From Cristatella mucedo (lineage: Eukaryota; Bryozoa; Phylactolaemata; Cristatellidae), in NCBI GenBank assembly GCA_009760855.2, contig WPIO01000272.1, forward strand, positions 1 through 64,000: a stretch of DNA of 64,000 nucleotides, read 5' to 3'. Each line of letters opens with the position of its first letter. Position 1 is the first letter of the stretch. Under the pieces are notes generated by a model that was not told the origin of the DNA, searched no databases, and worked only from the letters and a program-made list of their open reading frames with translations. Shown one piece after another: positions 24,138-35,089 of the stretch. A program made the position numbers and the translations under genes.

Positions 24138-24545
24138 GTTTCAGCCTGTTCGCGCCCTCAGGTCCTGTGTGGACAATAAATTAGCTGTATCATTCCTCCG
24201 CTTAAAGACAGTTGGCGACAGAAGCTTTAGCTCTGCACGTCCTAGACTGTGGAACTCGCTTCCACAATTCTTACGCAACGACATCTACTCTCCAACTGCC
24301 GACTATGGCACATCTTTTTCAGCGGTCCTGAACTGTTACTTCTATGCTACTCACTACCTCAACTGCTCTCCTAACTCTGCTATGCTTCCCACTTTTTCTT
24401 TGTTGCGTGAGACGAAGTCTGTTGGCTACCGAATGCGTACCGAAAGCCGCTTAGGCTGTGAGTGTGCTATACAAAACTCTCCTGCGTAACACCTACATGG
24501 TCTTTATGACTTTGTGGAGTTACTGACGGAGATACATAACATAAC
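24138..24545 (+). mobile_element. Family B LINE, 5'-truncated, little decayed
   Basis: Starts in the codons for [10 protein letters not shown] (frame 24169-24489: MDNKLAVSFLRLKTVGDRSF ... to the natural stop after AIQNSPA). It continues through the intact 3' untranslated region to a tail of ACATAACATAAC type. The frame is open to its end, so the insertion is fairly recent. Confidence 0.85.
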
Positions 24546-25160
24546 ATATATTGTGTTTTCAGTTTTCTCTTGTTTCTACCGAGAATTTTGCTTGCTAAAG
24601 ATGGTAACCTTGTTAGAGATCCTAGATAATTTTTTTGCAGGCACCCTGAAGTTAATAATGTAGCGCCGACATGTCCTATGTTATAGATCAAAGCATCTTC
24701 TGGTACTAAAGTCCACCGCGTATTAGACTAATGAGGCAAACAATAATTACAGACGTGAAGGACTCAGATAATCCATAACGGCTACCTAAGTTACAGTCAT
24801 TCATCTTTTTGGAATATACTTGTAGATTTAAACGCCTGCATTGTATTTTAACAAGAAATGCTTCTCTATCTGAAGTTTTACTAATCTGCTAAAAAATAAA
24901 GACTTTCCAGTATCGTTTGATATTTTGAGTTGGCTTTTTTCATGTATTGACGTTTCACCGATTTCGGCAGTTTTTATTTTTAGTAAACACCGAAAAGGCC
25001 ACCCTATTTGGCATTTAACGAAAATAATCAATCGTAATTATGTAAATTATGTAATTATGTTCATTAAACATTCTAGGATAAAGACTGCTATTTTATTAAT
25101 TGTTGCTCACTGAGGACTTACTGAATTTGACGATTGTCTTACGGTGATAACAGTAACAAC
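24546..25160. other. AT-rich DNA, nothing recognised
   Basis: Short opposing frames (24828-25031 minus, 24925-25113 plus) have no recognised motif and no convincing splice sites. Confidence 0.4.
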
Positions 25161-25326
25161 GAGCTGATTTAACAGCTTCTTGTGTTTAGCGATAGAAGAG
25201 CCTTAATGGCTATCAACACCGCTTGCAGCGGCAATAAGGAATCGCCCACCGCATGATAATAATCCACGACCTTAGTCACGATGTCGAGAAAAGCAACAGC
25301 CTTACCTAGTGTGCCATCACCGCTCA
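25161..25326 (-). mobile_element. SINE S1 copy
   Basis: Starts GAGCTGATTTAACAGCTTCT and ends near the A-box complement CCTTACCTAGTGTGCCATCA. The B box is decayed (the plus strand has AATAATCCACGACC where other copies have GGATTCGAACCCACGACC), so this copy is older. Confidence 0.7.
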
Positions 25327-25689
25327 ACAGCCTAGGCATAGAATACTAGAACTTTGAACAGGCAATAGACAACATAGCTTAACCACAAAATATCCCCGTT
25401 CTGAATACTTTTAGTCGACAAAATGTAAAGAATAATTGAAATTTAGTTTTTTAAGTTTTAGCAGATTTACTTAAAACATTGAGATAAAGCCCGAATGAAT
25501 AGCATAGGTTCCTTTCAAAACTATGCAAACTATACTGTGCGCAAAATATGTTAAACATCTCACTGTCCACATGCAAAGACATTTTCAGTGCCCTCCGATA
25601 AAACTAAAGACTTCAATATGCTGGCCGGAAACGTATTTCAGAAACATAATTTAACTACTAGGCCAGCAGTATGGAAATGTATTTCATCA
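25327..25689. other. AT-rich spacer between two S1 SINEs
   Basis: No gene or other repeat recognised. Confidence 0.4.
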
Positions 25690-25836
25690 TTCAACAGCAT
25701 GTTTTGTACAGCGATAGAAGAGCATTTACGGCTATGACCTTCGCTTTCAGCAGCGACGTAGAATCGCCCACGATAGGATAGCAGCCTACGGCTATGGGAC
25801 CAAGGTCGTTAAAAGCTACAGAATTACCCAACGTGA
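25690..25836 (-). mobile_element. SINE S1 copy, degraded
   Basis: Contains TTTTGTACAGCGATAGAAGA and GAATCGCCCACGATAGGATA of the S1 body. The tRNA-like head is much altered. Confidence 0.6.
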
Positions 25837-25902
25837 AATCGAAGCTCACAAATATAGTATATATCGTGCATCTTCGTTCCAAAACGAGGATATTTTTGTT
25901 AG

Positions 25903-26067
25903 CTTGAATTTTCCATCGCAAAACTTCATATTCTCACCTGCTGCGACAGAATTTATCCCTGTTACTTGTGTTAAAATGCTGGACGGCATAACAGTTGTCT
26001 CGGAACCTAAAAATGGCAAAACAGCTTATGAATATAAAATGAAAGTTCATCAAATACTAAAAAAAAG
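25903..26067 (+). CDS. Weak candidate host exon
   Basis: An open stretch of 165 bases between ATTTTTGTTAG (acceptor-like, with a pyrimidine-rich tract) and AAG|GTACTT (donor-like). It would encode 54 complete codons (includes FIPVTCVKMLDGITVVSEPK) with phase 2 at both ends. I do not recognise the protein. Stretches this long are expected by chance in AT-rich DNA, so support is weak. Confidence 0.25.
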
Positions 26068-26295
26068 GTACTTAAGCCAAATACTCTTGGGGTCTTATAA
26101 TAATATTGTTTAATAATGTTTAGATTACATTGTATATAAGACAATATTACAATAATATTATTTGAAAATATTATGGAATGTGATCTCACTTCAAGAGGTA
26201 CCTAGATGGTTTAATCAGGCAGTATATTTGAGCGTAAGTGTAATGTAATGTATCTCCGTCAGTAACTCCACAAAGTCATAAAGACCATGTGGGCG

Positions 26296-27861
26296 TTACG
26301 CAGGAGAGTTTTGTATAGCACACTCACAGCCTAAGCGGCTTTCGGTACGCATTCGATAGCCAACAGACTTCGTCTCACGCAACAAAGAGAAAGTGGGAAG
26401 CATAGCAGAGTTAGGAGAGCAGTTGAGGTAGTGAGTAGCATAGAAGTAGCAGTTCAGGACCGCTAAAAAAGATGTGCCATAGTCGGCAGTTGGAAAGTAG
26501 ATGTCGTTGCCTAAGAATTGTGGAAGCGAGTTCCACAGTCTAGGACCTGCTGAGCTAAAGCTTCTGTGGCCAACTGTCTTTAAGCAGAGGAATGGGACAG
26601 CTAATTTATTGTCCACACAGGACCTGAGGGCGCGAACAGGCTGAAACTGATGCAGCAGTTCAGCTAGGTACGAAGGAGCCAAGCCGTGGCTGGTCTTGTG
26701 GGTCAGTGTAAGAACTTTGCTCTGTATCCTTTGCTCAACCGGCAACCATTCTAGCTCTTTCAGCAAAGGTGACACTTGCTCAAACCACTGGGACTTAAAG
26801 ACCTGCCTTGCAGCCATGTTCATAGTCTGCTGTAGTGGCATAATAGCTTTCTTTGGTAGCCCAGCCAAAAGGGAATTACAATAATCAAGCCGAGACAGAA
26901 CTAAAGAGCTAGTTAAATTTTTTACAAGCCACTGTAAGAGATAGCTCCTAATCTTAGATAGGGATCGGATGTGATGGCTAGCAGTAGAGGCAGTCTTCTG
27001 AATGAAGCTTTTGAAATTGAGGCAGCTGTCGAACACGACACCTAGATTACGAGCACGTGGTGAAGGTCGCACAATAGCATCACCTATTAGAAGAGCAAAG
27101 CCTTTTAATCCAGCCACAAGCTTAGGGTGTCCTATGAGAAGCAGTTCGGTTTTATCGTCATTTAATTTCAGGAAGTTTTCCGACATCCAGGATCGAATAT
27201 CCGCCAGGTAAGCATTCAGTTTCTCAGTTGCTGCAGCTGATTCCGACGGTTCAAATGACAAATACAACTGAGTATCGTCAGCATAGAAGTGATATCCTAT
27301 TCCATAGGCCTTAATCGCTTTTCCCAGAGGTTGCGTATAAATAGAGAACAGCAAGGGACCAAGTACAGACCCATGAGGGACTCCACAGGTGACCCTTCTC
27401 ATTTCTGAGACCTGACCCCCACACGACACGGATTGAACACGATCAGACAAGTATGATTTAAACCACGCCAGTGCTTCGTCTGCCAGACCGATCGTTGTTC
27501 TCAATCGTTCAAGCAGAACTTCGTGATCAATGGTGTCGAAGGCAGCAGACAGATCTAGAAGAGCTAAGGCAGTGAAATTCCCGTCGTCGTTGCCACATAG
27601 AATGTCATTGTTAACACGGAGGAGAGCAGTTTCAGTAGAGTGCTGCCTCTTGAAACCTGATTGAAATGTTTCTGACATTCCATTATTTTCAATATGTCCA
27701 ACTAGCTGCTTAGCAACAATTTTTTCAAGAATCTTTGATAGGAACGGGAGAAGGGAAACTGGACGATAGTTTGCTAGCACCTCTGTGTCTAATCCAGGCT
27801 TTTTAAGAATAGGTCTAACGATTGCCGATTTAAAGGACTTGGGGACGACCCCTTTTCCCAA
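26296..27861 (-). CDS. Family B reverse transcriptase, long open part
   Basis: 521 codons open to the natural stop. Visible blocks: [20 protein letters not shown] (30-49), [16 protein letters not shown] (67-82), [20 protein letters not shown] with catalytic D103, [17 protein letters not shown] (159-175, with PHG where relatives have PQG), and [13 protein letters not shown] with the YADD pair at 193-196. The fingers/palm and thumb are followed by a C-terminal region ending [20 protein letters not shown]. The Met is internal: one premature stop (near 27866) separates this frame from the in-frame 27871-28359 segment upstream. Close copies at 5.6 kb and 57 kb keep PQG. Confidence 0.9.
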   Translation of the reverse strand: MGKGVVPKSFKSAIVRPILKKPGLDTEVLANYRPVSLLPFLSKILEKIVAKQLVGHIENNGMSETFQSGFKRQHSTETALLRVNNDILCGNDDGNFTALALLDLSAAFDTIDHEVLLERLRTTIGLADEALAWFKSYLSDRVQSVSCGGQVSEMRRVTCGVPHGSVLGPLLFSIYTQPLGKAIKAYGIGYHFYADDTQLYLSFEPSESAAATEKLNAYLADIRSWMSENFLKLNDDKTELLLIGHPKLVAGLKGFALLIGDAIVRPSPRARNLGVVFDSCLNFKSFIQKTASTASHHIRSLSKIRSYLLQWLVKNLTSSLVLSRLDYCNSLLAGLPKKAIMPLQQTMNMAARQVFKSQWFEQVSPLLKELEWLPVEQRIQSKVLTLTHKTSHGLAPSYLAELLHQFQPVRALRSCVDNKLAVPFLCLKTVGHRSFSSAGPRLWNSLPQFLGNDIYFPTADYGTSFLAVLNCYFYATHYLNCSPNSAMLPTFSLLRETKSVGYRMRTESRLGCECAIQNSPA

Positions 27862-27870
27862 AGAAGCATT

Positions 27871-28665
27871 TCAAATCTTGGTTATGGCAGGGCTAAGTTG
27901 GTCTGCAAGTGAAGACCACAGAGATGAAGGTATAGGGTCTTCAGGAGACGAGCTCTTTTTGCTAGACCTTATTAAGGCAGCCACATCACTGGCAGAAACT
28001 TCGGAGAACCTCTTAAGAAAGGTCACAGGTTGAGGAACGGCGATTGCTTTGGTCGGAGGGGGCTTAATGGAGGCACGAATGTGCACAATTTTTTCAGTAA
28101 AGAAGGCTGAAAACTTTTCGGCTGAGCCCTTAATATCTGGGGAGTCAGACCTGACAGCATTGGCCAATAATTGGTTTACTGTCTTATAAATCTGTTTAGT
28201 GTCCGACTGGCAGGAATTCAGTTTTCTAATGAAAAAAGAAGCCCTGGCTTTTTTAAGCTTTCGGGTGTAAACTCGAAGGAAGTCGTTAAAATTGACTAGG
28301 TCTGCCTCAGACCCCGATTTCTTGAAACGACGTTCCAGCCTGTGCTTAACACAGCGCATCTTAAGGAGTTTTTTTGTAAATTGAAAGCAATCTCAACGAC
28401 TTTGAACACGGATAGAATGAACGGGAGCATGCTTGTCAAAAGCACTCCTGAGTGTCATGTTCATAGCATCAATGAGGGTATCGAGGCTGCCGGTCGAGTC
28501 TGAATGCAGATCAAGAAGGCCTGCATCACAAACAGATTTCAAAAACTTGTCCAAGTCAATGCTTTGTAAGTTACGTCGTTTGGCAAATTTGACATTACCC
28601 TGCAGGTGGAGGGAGCAGGAACAATAAACGAGACCGAGCAATGATCTGAGAGGGTCAGTGGGCAC
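27871..28665 (-). pseudogene. Family B linker between endonuclease and RT
   Basis: Two frames in the same phase (28393-28665 and 27871-28359), separated by a premature stop near 28391 and a short readable gap. They encode a basic linker (MRCVKHRLERRFKKSGSEAD), a region with FSAFFTEKIVHIRASI, and SSSPEDPIPSSLWSSLADQL, the segment that precedes the RT in L2/CR1 elements. The copy at 57.6-58.15 kb has Phe where this one has the stop near 27866 (ITKIFNASLGKG), showing the stop is a private mutation. Confidence 0.8.
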
Positions 28666-29135
28666 ACCACAAAGTCAGTGGGGATGACATCCTTAGTGAT
28701 CACGAGATCTAGAATGTGGCCACCGACGTGGGTGCTATGATTAACGTGTTGGGCCAAACCAAGATTCTCCAGACAGTCAAGAAATGAGCGGACCTGGCTG
28801 TTGCTAGGGTTGTCAACGTGAATATTGAAGTCTCCTAAAATCAGTAGCGGCCTGTCACTCACAAATATTTTAGTGAGGAACTCTGAAAACTCCTCTATAA
28901 ACAAGTTTAGACAGCCAGAAGGAGGCCGGTATATCACAACGGTGAGAGGCATTGTCTTTGATGAAGACCTGATAGCAACCGATTCAAACGATGACCCATG
29001 CGAGAAACTGCACATTTTATAGCCAAACGATTCGAGAACAACAATTGCAACCCCGCCACCAACCTTGTCAGAACGCATGGACTGATAGACTGAGAACCCG
29101 GGTGGAGTGGTCTCGGAAATACAGCTACTGGACAA
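28539..29135 (-). pseudogene. Family B APE-type endonuclease, main part
   Basis: 198 codons with DKVGGGVAIVVLESFGYKMC, VVIYRPPSG, LLILGDFNIHVDN (acidic GDFN motif), STHVGGHILDLVITKD and LTLSDHCSVSFIV (SDH motif). These are the ordered hallmarks of apurinic-like LINE endonucleases, which cut target DNA. The frame departs from its upstream partner near 29120 and from its downstream partner near 28600 by frame shifts. Confidence 0.9.
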
Positions 29136-29611
29136 GGCGTCATCCAGGTTTCGATAAGCAGAAATGCATCTAGCTTCTCATGGACTACCTGATTGCGGAT
29201 AAGTAACCCCTTGGTTTTTAATGAGCGGACATTTAGTAGGCGGAATTTAAGAGGCTGTCCAACAACTGGGCGACGGCGATGAAGTGGCTTGTATTCTCTA
29301 CCATTTGCGTCCTGCCCGGCAGACGCTGGCTCTTCGAATTTGAATTGGACCTTGGTGACGGCCGTCGGACGACGTTTCACAACGCGCTGGGCTACGGCGG
29401 GTGGGCTACTACCGAAACAAGTACCATTCAGTGCTTTAAACTTACGAGTCGTAGGTTTGATAGCCGAGCTGTTGATAGGGCGAACGCAGGATGCAGGAAG
29501 GTTCTCACTGACCCGCCGAAGAAGGCCTGCAGGTAGGTATCGACTAATGGCGACATCGCACCTTATGCTAAGCAGGTCCTGTTTTGTGTAGCATATCCGA
29601 GGACAGCTCAT
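28934..29611 (-). pseudogene. Family B N-terminal segment and start of endonuclease
   Basis: The first 160 or so residues are the N-terminal region: basic, with GLLRRVSENLPASCVRP and TAVTKVQFKFEEPA. At about residue 120 comes LKFRLLNVRSLKTKGLLIRN, then LDAFLLIETWM, the opening of LINE endonucleases (N and E active-site region). After ETWM the frame is no longer the coding one because of a shift near 29120. No separate ORF1 with an RNA-binding domain is visible upstream. Confidence 0.8.
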
Positions 29612-29740
29612 AAGTAGTCACAGCGAAGATAGCAGCGGAATATCCGAAGGTATAACGGAGAAATCAAGTAAAAGTCCACACCACGCTAGGAGTCGACGAG
29701 GCCGCTCTTTAGAGCAGGGAGGAATGAGAACATGCACCAA

Positions 29741-30325
29741 ACATTTTAATTAGACGAAAGCTAGGGCATTTTTTACACACAAGATGGATATGGAATGTCA
29801 GACTGCAGACTTTTTAAACTATTTGAACTAGATACTCCATGAAAACATTAGTTCCCTGGTGGCTTTTTATGTATTCCTGAAAAGAAGCTGGTTGGGACGT
29901 TTACCTGTGATATCTTGAAGAAAAAGTTCTGAAACCATTTGAAGTCAGCAAATATATAACTTCTTTTGAAACATTTTGTATATGTTTAATATGTTATGCA
30001 TTTTTTGCATAAGTAATTTAACCGTATCCACCAATTGCTCACACTTCAAATTTTTATTTCAGGCAAAGAGAATTCGGTAACCTGTGGCAGGCTACACCTG
30101 GAGTATAGTGAATAAGTATGGTGGAACAGTTGATTGGTATCCTAGAATAGAAAATGGGATGTAATCTGTGGATCAATGTCTCGTAAAGCAATCGGTAATT
30201 TCACAAAATTTAAATTCTTTAGCTAACTGCCAAAAAAACTAAACATATTTTTTTTCAATTCTAAAAGATCGTAGTGCTTCTGACATCATCTTTGTGCATC
30301 GATGATGCTAGAGAACACCTCTTTG
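29741..30325. other. AT-rich DNA, nothing recognised
   Basis: No gene or repeat identified between the family B LINE and the inverted repeat at 30326. Confidence 0.45.
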
Positions 30326-30370
30326 CTTTTAATCCTTACTATCCCAAGGTGGGATCGTAAGGATTAAAAG
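30326..30370. repeat. Long near-perfect hairpin
   Basis: Arms 30326-30339 and 30357-30370 (CTTTTAATCCTTAC and its complement) are perfect. After one mismatch, inner arms 30341-30345 and 30351-30355 (ATCCC/GGGAT) also pair, leaving a 5-base loop. In total 19 of 20 positions pair. Confidence 0.9.
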
Positions 30371-30945
30371 GACCCAAAGCTTTGCGGCTTTTGGATCTAC
30401 TCGCTAAAAAACATTTTTTCAGACCTGACAGGAAACTCCTATCACCTTAAAAGGACGATCTAACGTTCGGCAGTAGCTGAGCCCAGGTTGACAAGTGAAA
30501 GGGCTGAAACAAGCTTAATGTCAGGGCCTCTAATCTGTGAACCGATGAGGTTCTGTTTTTAATTTCTACTTTTTCAGCCAACAGCTAGAGTAGCCACAGA
30601 GTATCTTGACATTTTACTTAGCGAAATCAAGGTCTCTGGTACAGCCATTAAGATCTTTTTGTTGGGGACAGTATTATTTTTGTCTTATGTACCCCTTCGA
30701 CTTGATCAACTGGACCTACCATGTCTACCTCCTTCTCCGACTTGCCTTTCACCTGAAGATGGCCAATCACTCGTAAAAGGGTCGGAATAAAGAGTTTGGA
30801 TTTTGCTGCTTTGGGGCATATGATGCAGGATGACCATAGAAGTGGTAGCAGTAGTATCATAGCCATTTCAACGCTAAAAGGGTTCACTGTACAGAACTAA
30901 CAGTTGATTGAGTAGACAACGTATTCCTACCAAATCACTTTATAC
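30371..30945. other. Undetermined DNA
   Basis: An opposing frame at 30648-30887 has a hydrophobic start (MAMILLLPLLWSSCII), but nothing else supports a gene. The plus strand here carries CTGAAGATGGCC followed closely by AATAAAGAG, which could be the 3' end of some retroelement. Confidence 0.3.
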
Positions 30946-30946
30946 T

Positions 30947-31115
30947 AGCTGATTTAACAGCCTCTTTTTGTACAGCGACAGAAGAGCCTTTACGGCTGTC
31001 ACCACAGCTCGCAGTGGCGATAAAGGATCGCCCACCACAGGATTCGAACCCACGACCTCGGGCGCCGAGGTCGTGAAAAGCAACCGCCTTACCTAGTGAG
31101 CCATTACGACTCACT
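30947..31115 (-). mobile_element. SINE S1, best preserved copy
   Basis: On the minus strand: A box TGGCTCACTAGG, B box GGGTTCGAATCC, body with GGCGATCC and CTGTGGTGACAGCCGTAAAG, and 3' end GGCTGTTAAATCAGCT. Between the boxes, CACGACCTCGG and its complement form an 11-base hairpin (plus-strand positions about 31051-31075). No CCA end and no cloverleaf typical of a functional tRNA was found. Confidence 0.85.
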
Positions 31116-31172
31116 TTAATAGGAAACGTGATTGAATTTAGTATAAATTTTGTTAGATATAAAATATCTGCA

Positions 31173-31245
31173 ATTTATTGGTATAGCGTGCTAAGAGAAC
31201 TTAATCTCTATTCAAAAGCTTTGCATATGCATCAGTGCTCGTGCC
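31173..31245 (-). mobile_element. SINE S2 tail fragment
   Basis: TGGTATAGCGTGCTAAGAGA, then ACTTAATCTCTATTCAAAAG: the complement of the S2 tail, followed by a decayed B-box region. Confidence 0.5.
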
Positions 31246-31279
31246 AGCCATCTCTCCCACCATGCTTGCAGCTACTGCT

Positions 31280-31312
31280 GCATCAGGGCCGGCTACCGGC
31301 CGGCCCTGATGC
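31280..31312. repeat. Perfect GC-rich hairpin
   Basis: Arms GCATCAGGGCCGGC (31280-31293) and complement (31299-31312), loop TACCG. A 14-bp perfect stem. Confidence 0.9.
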
Positions 31313-31707
31313 TCAGCAGCAGCTTGCCACCTCGGCAACGGTCTCCTTTGGTTGACTTTGAAGCCAGCCAGCAGATTGTTACCTCGGTTGGTGCAGGTGA
31401 TGCAGCTGCCCATTTTTTGGTCGCTATAGGTGCTAGAACTCATGTGGTCTTGGTCTTTGCTGCTCTTAGGTTGATTTAAAGGCCCCCCCAAGGGCACCAC
31501 CTAGGAGAATGGTGGGCCCCATTCTGGTAAATACACAGCTATGGCAGCTCGAAACCCTGGCAAACCTCGGCCGGCCTTGGCCATCCTTGGCCCTCGATTA
31601 CTGGTTTTTACGGCCAGATGAGGTTTACCTCCTGGTTTTCACCCATCCATGGCGGCAGTCCAGGATGGGGCTGCCACACTTAAACCGGCTAATCCCCAAC
31701 CAGCTTA

Positions 31708-31742
31708 AAATGCCTTCTCCATAAAGAATGGAGAAGGCATTT
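31708..31742. repeat. Perfect hairpin
   Basis: Arms AAATGCCTTCTCCAT (31708-31722) and complement (31728-31742), loop AAAGA. A 15-bp perfect stem. No T-run follows, so a terminator reading is not supported. Confidence 0.9.
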
Positions 31743-34620
31743 CTCGACGGCCTGCTATTGATTTACCCATACAACCACCGGGCAATGATCACCTGGTATT
31801 CAGCAGCATCTTTGGCCATTGCCAGCTTCCATTGCCTGATGGCAGATTGAGCATTGAACCTGGTTCAGGCATTCACAACTGTAGACCACCCTGGCGCCAG
31901 GTACCTGGGCGACTGACAGGCAGCAGTAGTCGTTTTCGGCCTCAACCTGGAAACCCCAGATGAGAGCCTGTCCAGTGTGTTCTGAGATTACGGTAGGGTG
32001 ACGCAGGTGAGGACCCCTCACCTCAACCCAGGTTTTCTGTCTGACGATTGCTCTGTCAGCATAGCTGTGAACAGGCTGATCCATACGGTCCTTGTCGTCG
32101 ATCGGGCCTCCTCGGTCTAATGCGCCTGGCAGCTCCGGTTTACAACAACTGCGGCTTGTCGAAGCCCTGTATGAGAAAAACCCAGCACATTTGAGCTTCT
32201 GGTGTAATGCAATTGGGCACATCAGTACATCTTTCCCTACGCACCAAATGCAGGGCTCCCGGCTACTGTGCCTGTGACTGTCCGGCAGCTCCTAGAGACA
32301 GTAGCAGCAAGACGGAGGATGTGGCCTCACACCAGCCGGCCCAGGCAGCAGCTCCAAATTTGGAGGAACTCCTGCCACTCTATTAGGCGATGTTTATACT
32401 GCCACATGCGACACCTGTCTATGCTATGCTGGTCCTCCTCACTGAGGCCTAGGCTTCTTTGGTGCCTGCCCTCGCTCTACCAACCTCCAGGATGGCCTCA
32501 GTGCTTGGTGCTGCCGGGCCGTCTAGCATCCTGTCGTAATTAGGCTTCTTGCTATGTTACCAACATAACCAACCTGGTCTTTTTTTCGGGCTTCTCGGCA
32601 AGCCTGCCAAACCCACCAACTTCGGGCAGTTACATAGTTTCTACCCTACTTTTTGTTTTCCCCAAGATTGCTGGCCAGGCTCTGAGCACAGGCTCACCAC
32701 TGACAAGTCACCTTTCGGCTTGGAGCTTCTCTCCCGGCCTCTAGAGATTGCTTCTCCGGCACGGCTCCAGTGGCTTCCCCAGCTTCGGCCTCCCAAGATC
32801 TGCAGCTAGCTTAGCCTGCAGTGGCCGTGAAGGCCTCGAAACCCCATGGTGCTGCCACTACCTCAGTGCAGATTAGCACTACCCATGCAGATTCAAAGGC
32901 AGCCAAAGCCATCTTGTCATCGGCTCTCTTGCAGGTGGCCATCACCTCTGCTAAGGTCACAGTGCCAAAGGTTATGTGAGTAGGAAGCAGAAGTAGTTCC
33001 CATGGGTGCCTTTACCCCCAACGGGATGCCTGCAGCACCCACAGTCCTGGTCCTTTACTCCAGCTGACTCTCCTCTCTTTCCCTAGCAGTACAGCCAGGT
33101 GCTTGATCTATCTACTAAGCTTACTCACTGTCATAATTAATGGCTGCCCACCCTCTCTGGCCTTCGTCTGCTTCACAGCTGTCTAAGCCAGTTTACTCCC
33201 CCCTGACTCTCAGCTTGCCATCCCTGACCAATCTCCTTCAAAATTTATACAGCCACCGGCTACCTCCCAACCTGCTTGCCCCAGCTCTTGGTTGAGCTCT
33301 GCCGAATGACCTGCCCAGATGACTCCCACATCTGCCCATCACTGGTCACATAACATCATGGAATTTTCGGTGCCTCGGATACCTGGCTGCCTTCAGGCGC
33401 CTGACTGGCTAGCTTTTCAAGCTTCTGTCCTCCTCAGTGAAGAGTGGCTGTTGCTCACCATGGTCACGGCAGAGCTGAAGATTTATTGAGCTGGTCAGGA
33501 GCTTCCTACATTTCGGCCGTACAGGCCTGGTCCAGATGGGCTTCGGCCATGGGACCCAAGATGTGCCTCGGGCACATAGAAATTGCATGCCACAAGCCGT
33601 GCAAAGGCCAGTCCAGAGATTATTCTCCCAGCACCTACAATATTCTCTGGTGACCTGGCATCCTGCTCCCCAGTGCCATGCTGATTTGCAGGCCCGGCCA
33701 ATCAGCAAAGACCACCAGGATGCTCTTCTCTGATGGACGATACTGCCTCGACTGGCACAGGAGCCCAGCCTGATATCACAGCTGCCCGAAGTTGATGTCT
33801 CCATGTGCCTCTGCAGAACTTGGAAATAACTTCTGGAGCCCATCACGTGGAACACAGCCACCTGCACCTCGTGGATCCCGATAGCAGGCTTATTGCCTAC
33901 CTCCTAAATGGTTGCCTCCACTTTGGGGACGTTCCTTTAGCTTGAAAAAAAGAGACATCAGCTCGCCCCAGCACCTCCAAACAATTGCACTCTTGCCCAC
34001 ACGCCATAAGACCATAAGCTGCTCTTAAACAGTCTGGGGGCTAGGCTAAGTAACCTCCAGGGCGGCTGTGGGCTGCTTTCTCCTCAGTAAAAGGACTTCG
34101 TGCCGGGCATGAGGGTGACCTCCAGCAGCTCTTTCTTGTGGAGAGCGCCTTCCAAGAAGCCAGGGATCGGCAGGGTGCCGGTATGATGCATTTAGCATTC
34201 CTCGACTTTTAGAGCGCCTTCTGCAGCATTCTAGGCATCTTGCTGTATGCGCTTGCTCCAGAACGCCGGAGTAGACAATGCCTGATGGCTTGTGAAGATT
34301 CCCTATGCCTTCTCACTCCGAGAGCTGAGGGTGTGCAACTCAACGAGACATTTACTGAGGGGTAACTCAACAAAAGTCGAAGAAGGGCGATCCTCTGTCG
34401 ACGATCCTATTCGATCTGGCGATGGAGCCGGTAGTCAGTCTCTTTGGCAGCATCCAGGAGTCCAGCGTCATGCTAGGCGATACCCAGCTATCTGTTTGCA
34501 CCCTGGCTGATGACCTCGCCTTATTTTCGGGTACGTCCAATGGCCTGCAGGTCCTGGTGTCTGCAGCCAAGCAGGCCGTTTTTAAGCTTTGCATTTAAGG
34601 GCATTCAGGTTCTGCTGGAA

Positions 34621-35089
34621 AAGTGCTGAGTAGTTGCTCTCGGGATGCGAAGGCCGTGCCTGCCGTCGTATAACAAACTAATTATTAGTTTGATAAATAA
34701 ATGCAAATACTCGCTAATCTCTTCATGCCATGTGCATATAATGAGACTTAGTTTTCTGAGGGACCTGTACACATATATTATTGTCAATATTATTGTAATC
34801 AATAGTTTGCATTATAACCATCAAATGATCGTTACCCCTAAGAAAACAGTTGAATTTTTCTAAGGATTAAGAGCATTTCGTAATTCATTTTGCCTAACAA
34901 TTGAAAAGTGCTGTTTTACATAGAAATAGCTCTCTTAGTAAGAACGATGATAACTTGACACATCTAGTTTATTTTTACTTATTGCCTCAGCTAGGACGAA
35001 AGCTTTGCACATAAGGCATTCATTTGGCTGAAACATGATATAGTGAGATACAAGGTCATTTAATCTTAAGCAGTTTGTCCATGGAATTT
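34621..35089. other. AT-rich DNA, nothing recognised
   Basis: Opposing short frames overlap at 34605-34863. No repeat or gene family noticed. Confidence 0.4.

Larger units (their letters stand above)
26241..29740 (-). mobile_element. LINE family B, near full length (L2/CR1 group)
   Basis: The most complete family B copy, about 3.5 kb. Its tail (TGTAATGTAATGTATCTCCG) lies at the left. Reading on the minus strand there are a 5' region (29740 to about 29600, GC-richer than the flank), an N-terminal segment, an APE-type endonuclease, a linker, a reverse transcriptase and a C-terminal region. The 5' border is placed where GC content drops near 29745 and is not exact. Two frame shifts (near 29120 and near 28600) and two premature stops (near 28385 and 27866) inactivate it. 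L2/CR1 LINEs nick the target with the endonuclease and prime reverse transcription there. Confidence 0.85.
31250..34620 (+). mobile_element. Decayed R2-clade-like LINE
   Basis: GC-rich block about 3.4 kb long, compositionally unlike its AT-rich flanks. Reverse-transcriptase remnants read on the plus strand: a segment near 34010-34110 (SLGARLSNLQGGCGLL, then KDFVPGMRVTS), LVESAFQEARDRQGAG followed by LAFLDF (near 34132-34215, first catalytic Asp region), then LSTILFDLAMEPVVSLFGSI and CTLADDLALFSG (near 34390-34535; A-DD in place of YADD). This ordering and wording match R2-type RTs rather than L2 ones. The upstream part is proline-rich and has LPDGRLSIEPGSG near 31835-31875, as in R2-type N-terminal regions. 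Several shifts and stops break it. No 3' border, endonuclease domain or rDNA flank was seen. Confidence 0.6.

Noticed and set aside
30700-30790. Penelope-like element end or hammerhead ribozyme (CTGAAGATGGCC ... GGAATAAAG)
   Set aside because: The CTGANGA-like word is present, but the GAAA core and stems cannot be completed convincingly and no RT is nearby.
30947-31115. Genuine tRNA gene (perfect B box, good A box)
   Set aside because: Six related copies, a shared non-tRNA 3' body and no proper cloverleaf indicate a SINE.
31708-31742. Bacterial-type intrinsic terminator
   Set aside because: No T-tract after the stem, and the surroundings are eukaryotic repeat DNA.
31800-32222. 140-codon minus-strand ORF with cysteine pairs (CSICHQ)
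   Set aside because: Antisense to the R2-like N-terminal region; the cysteine spacing fits no known zinc finger well.
33409-33867. 152-codon minus-strand ORF
   Set aside because: Lies antisense to the R2-like RT region, in GC-rich DNA with few stops; no motif of its own.
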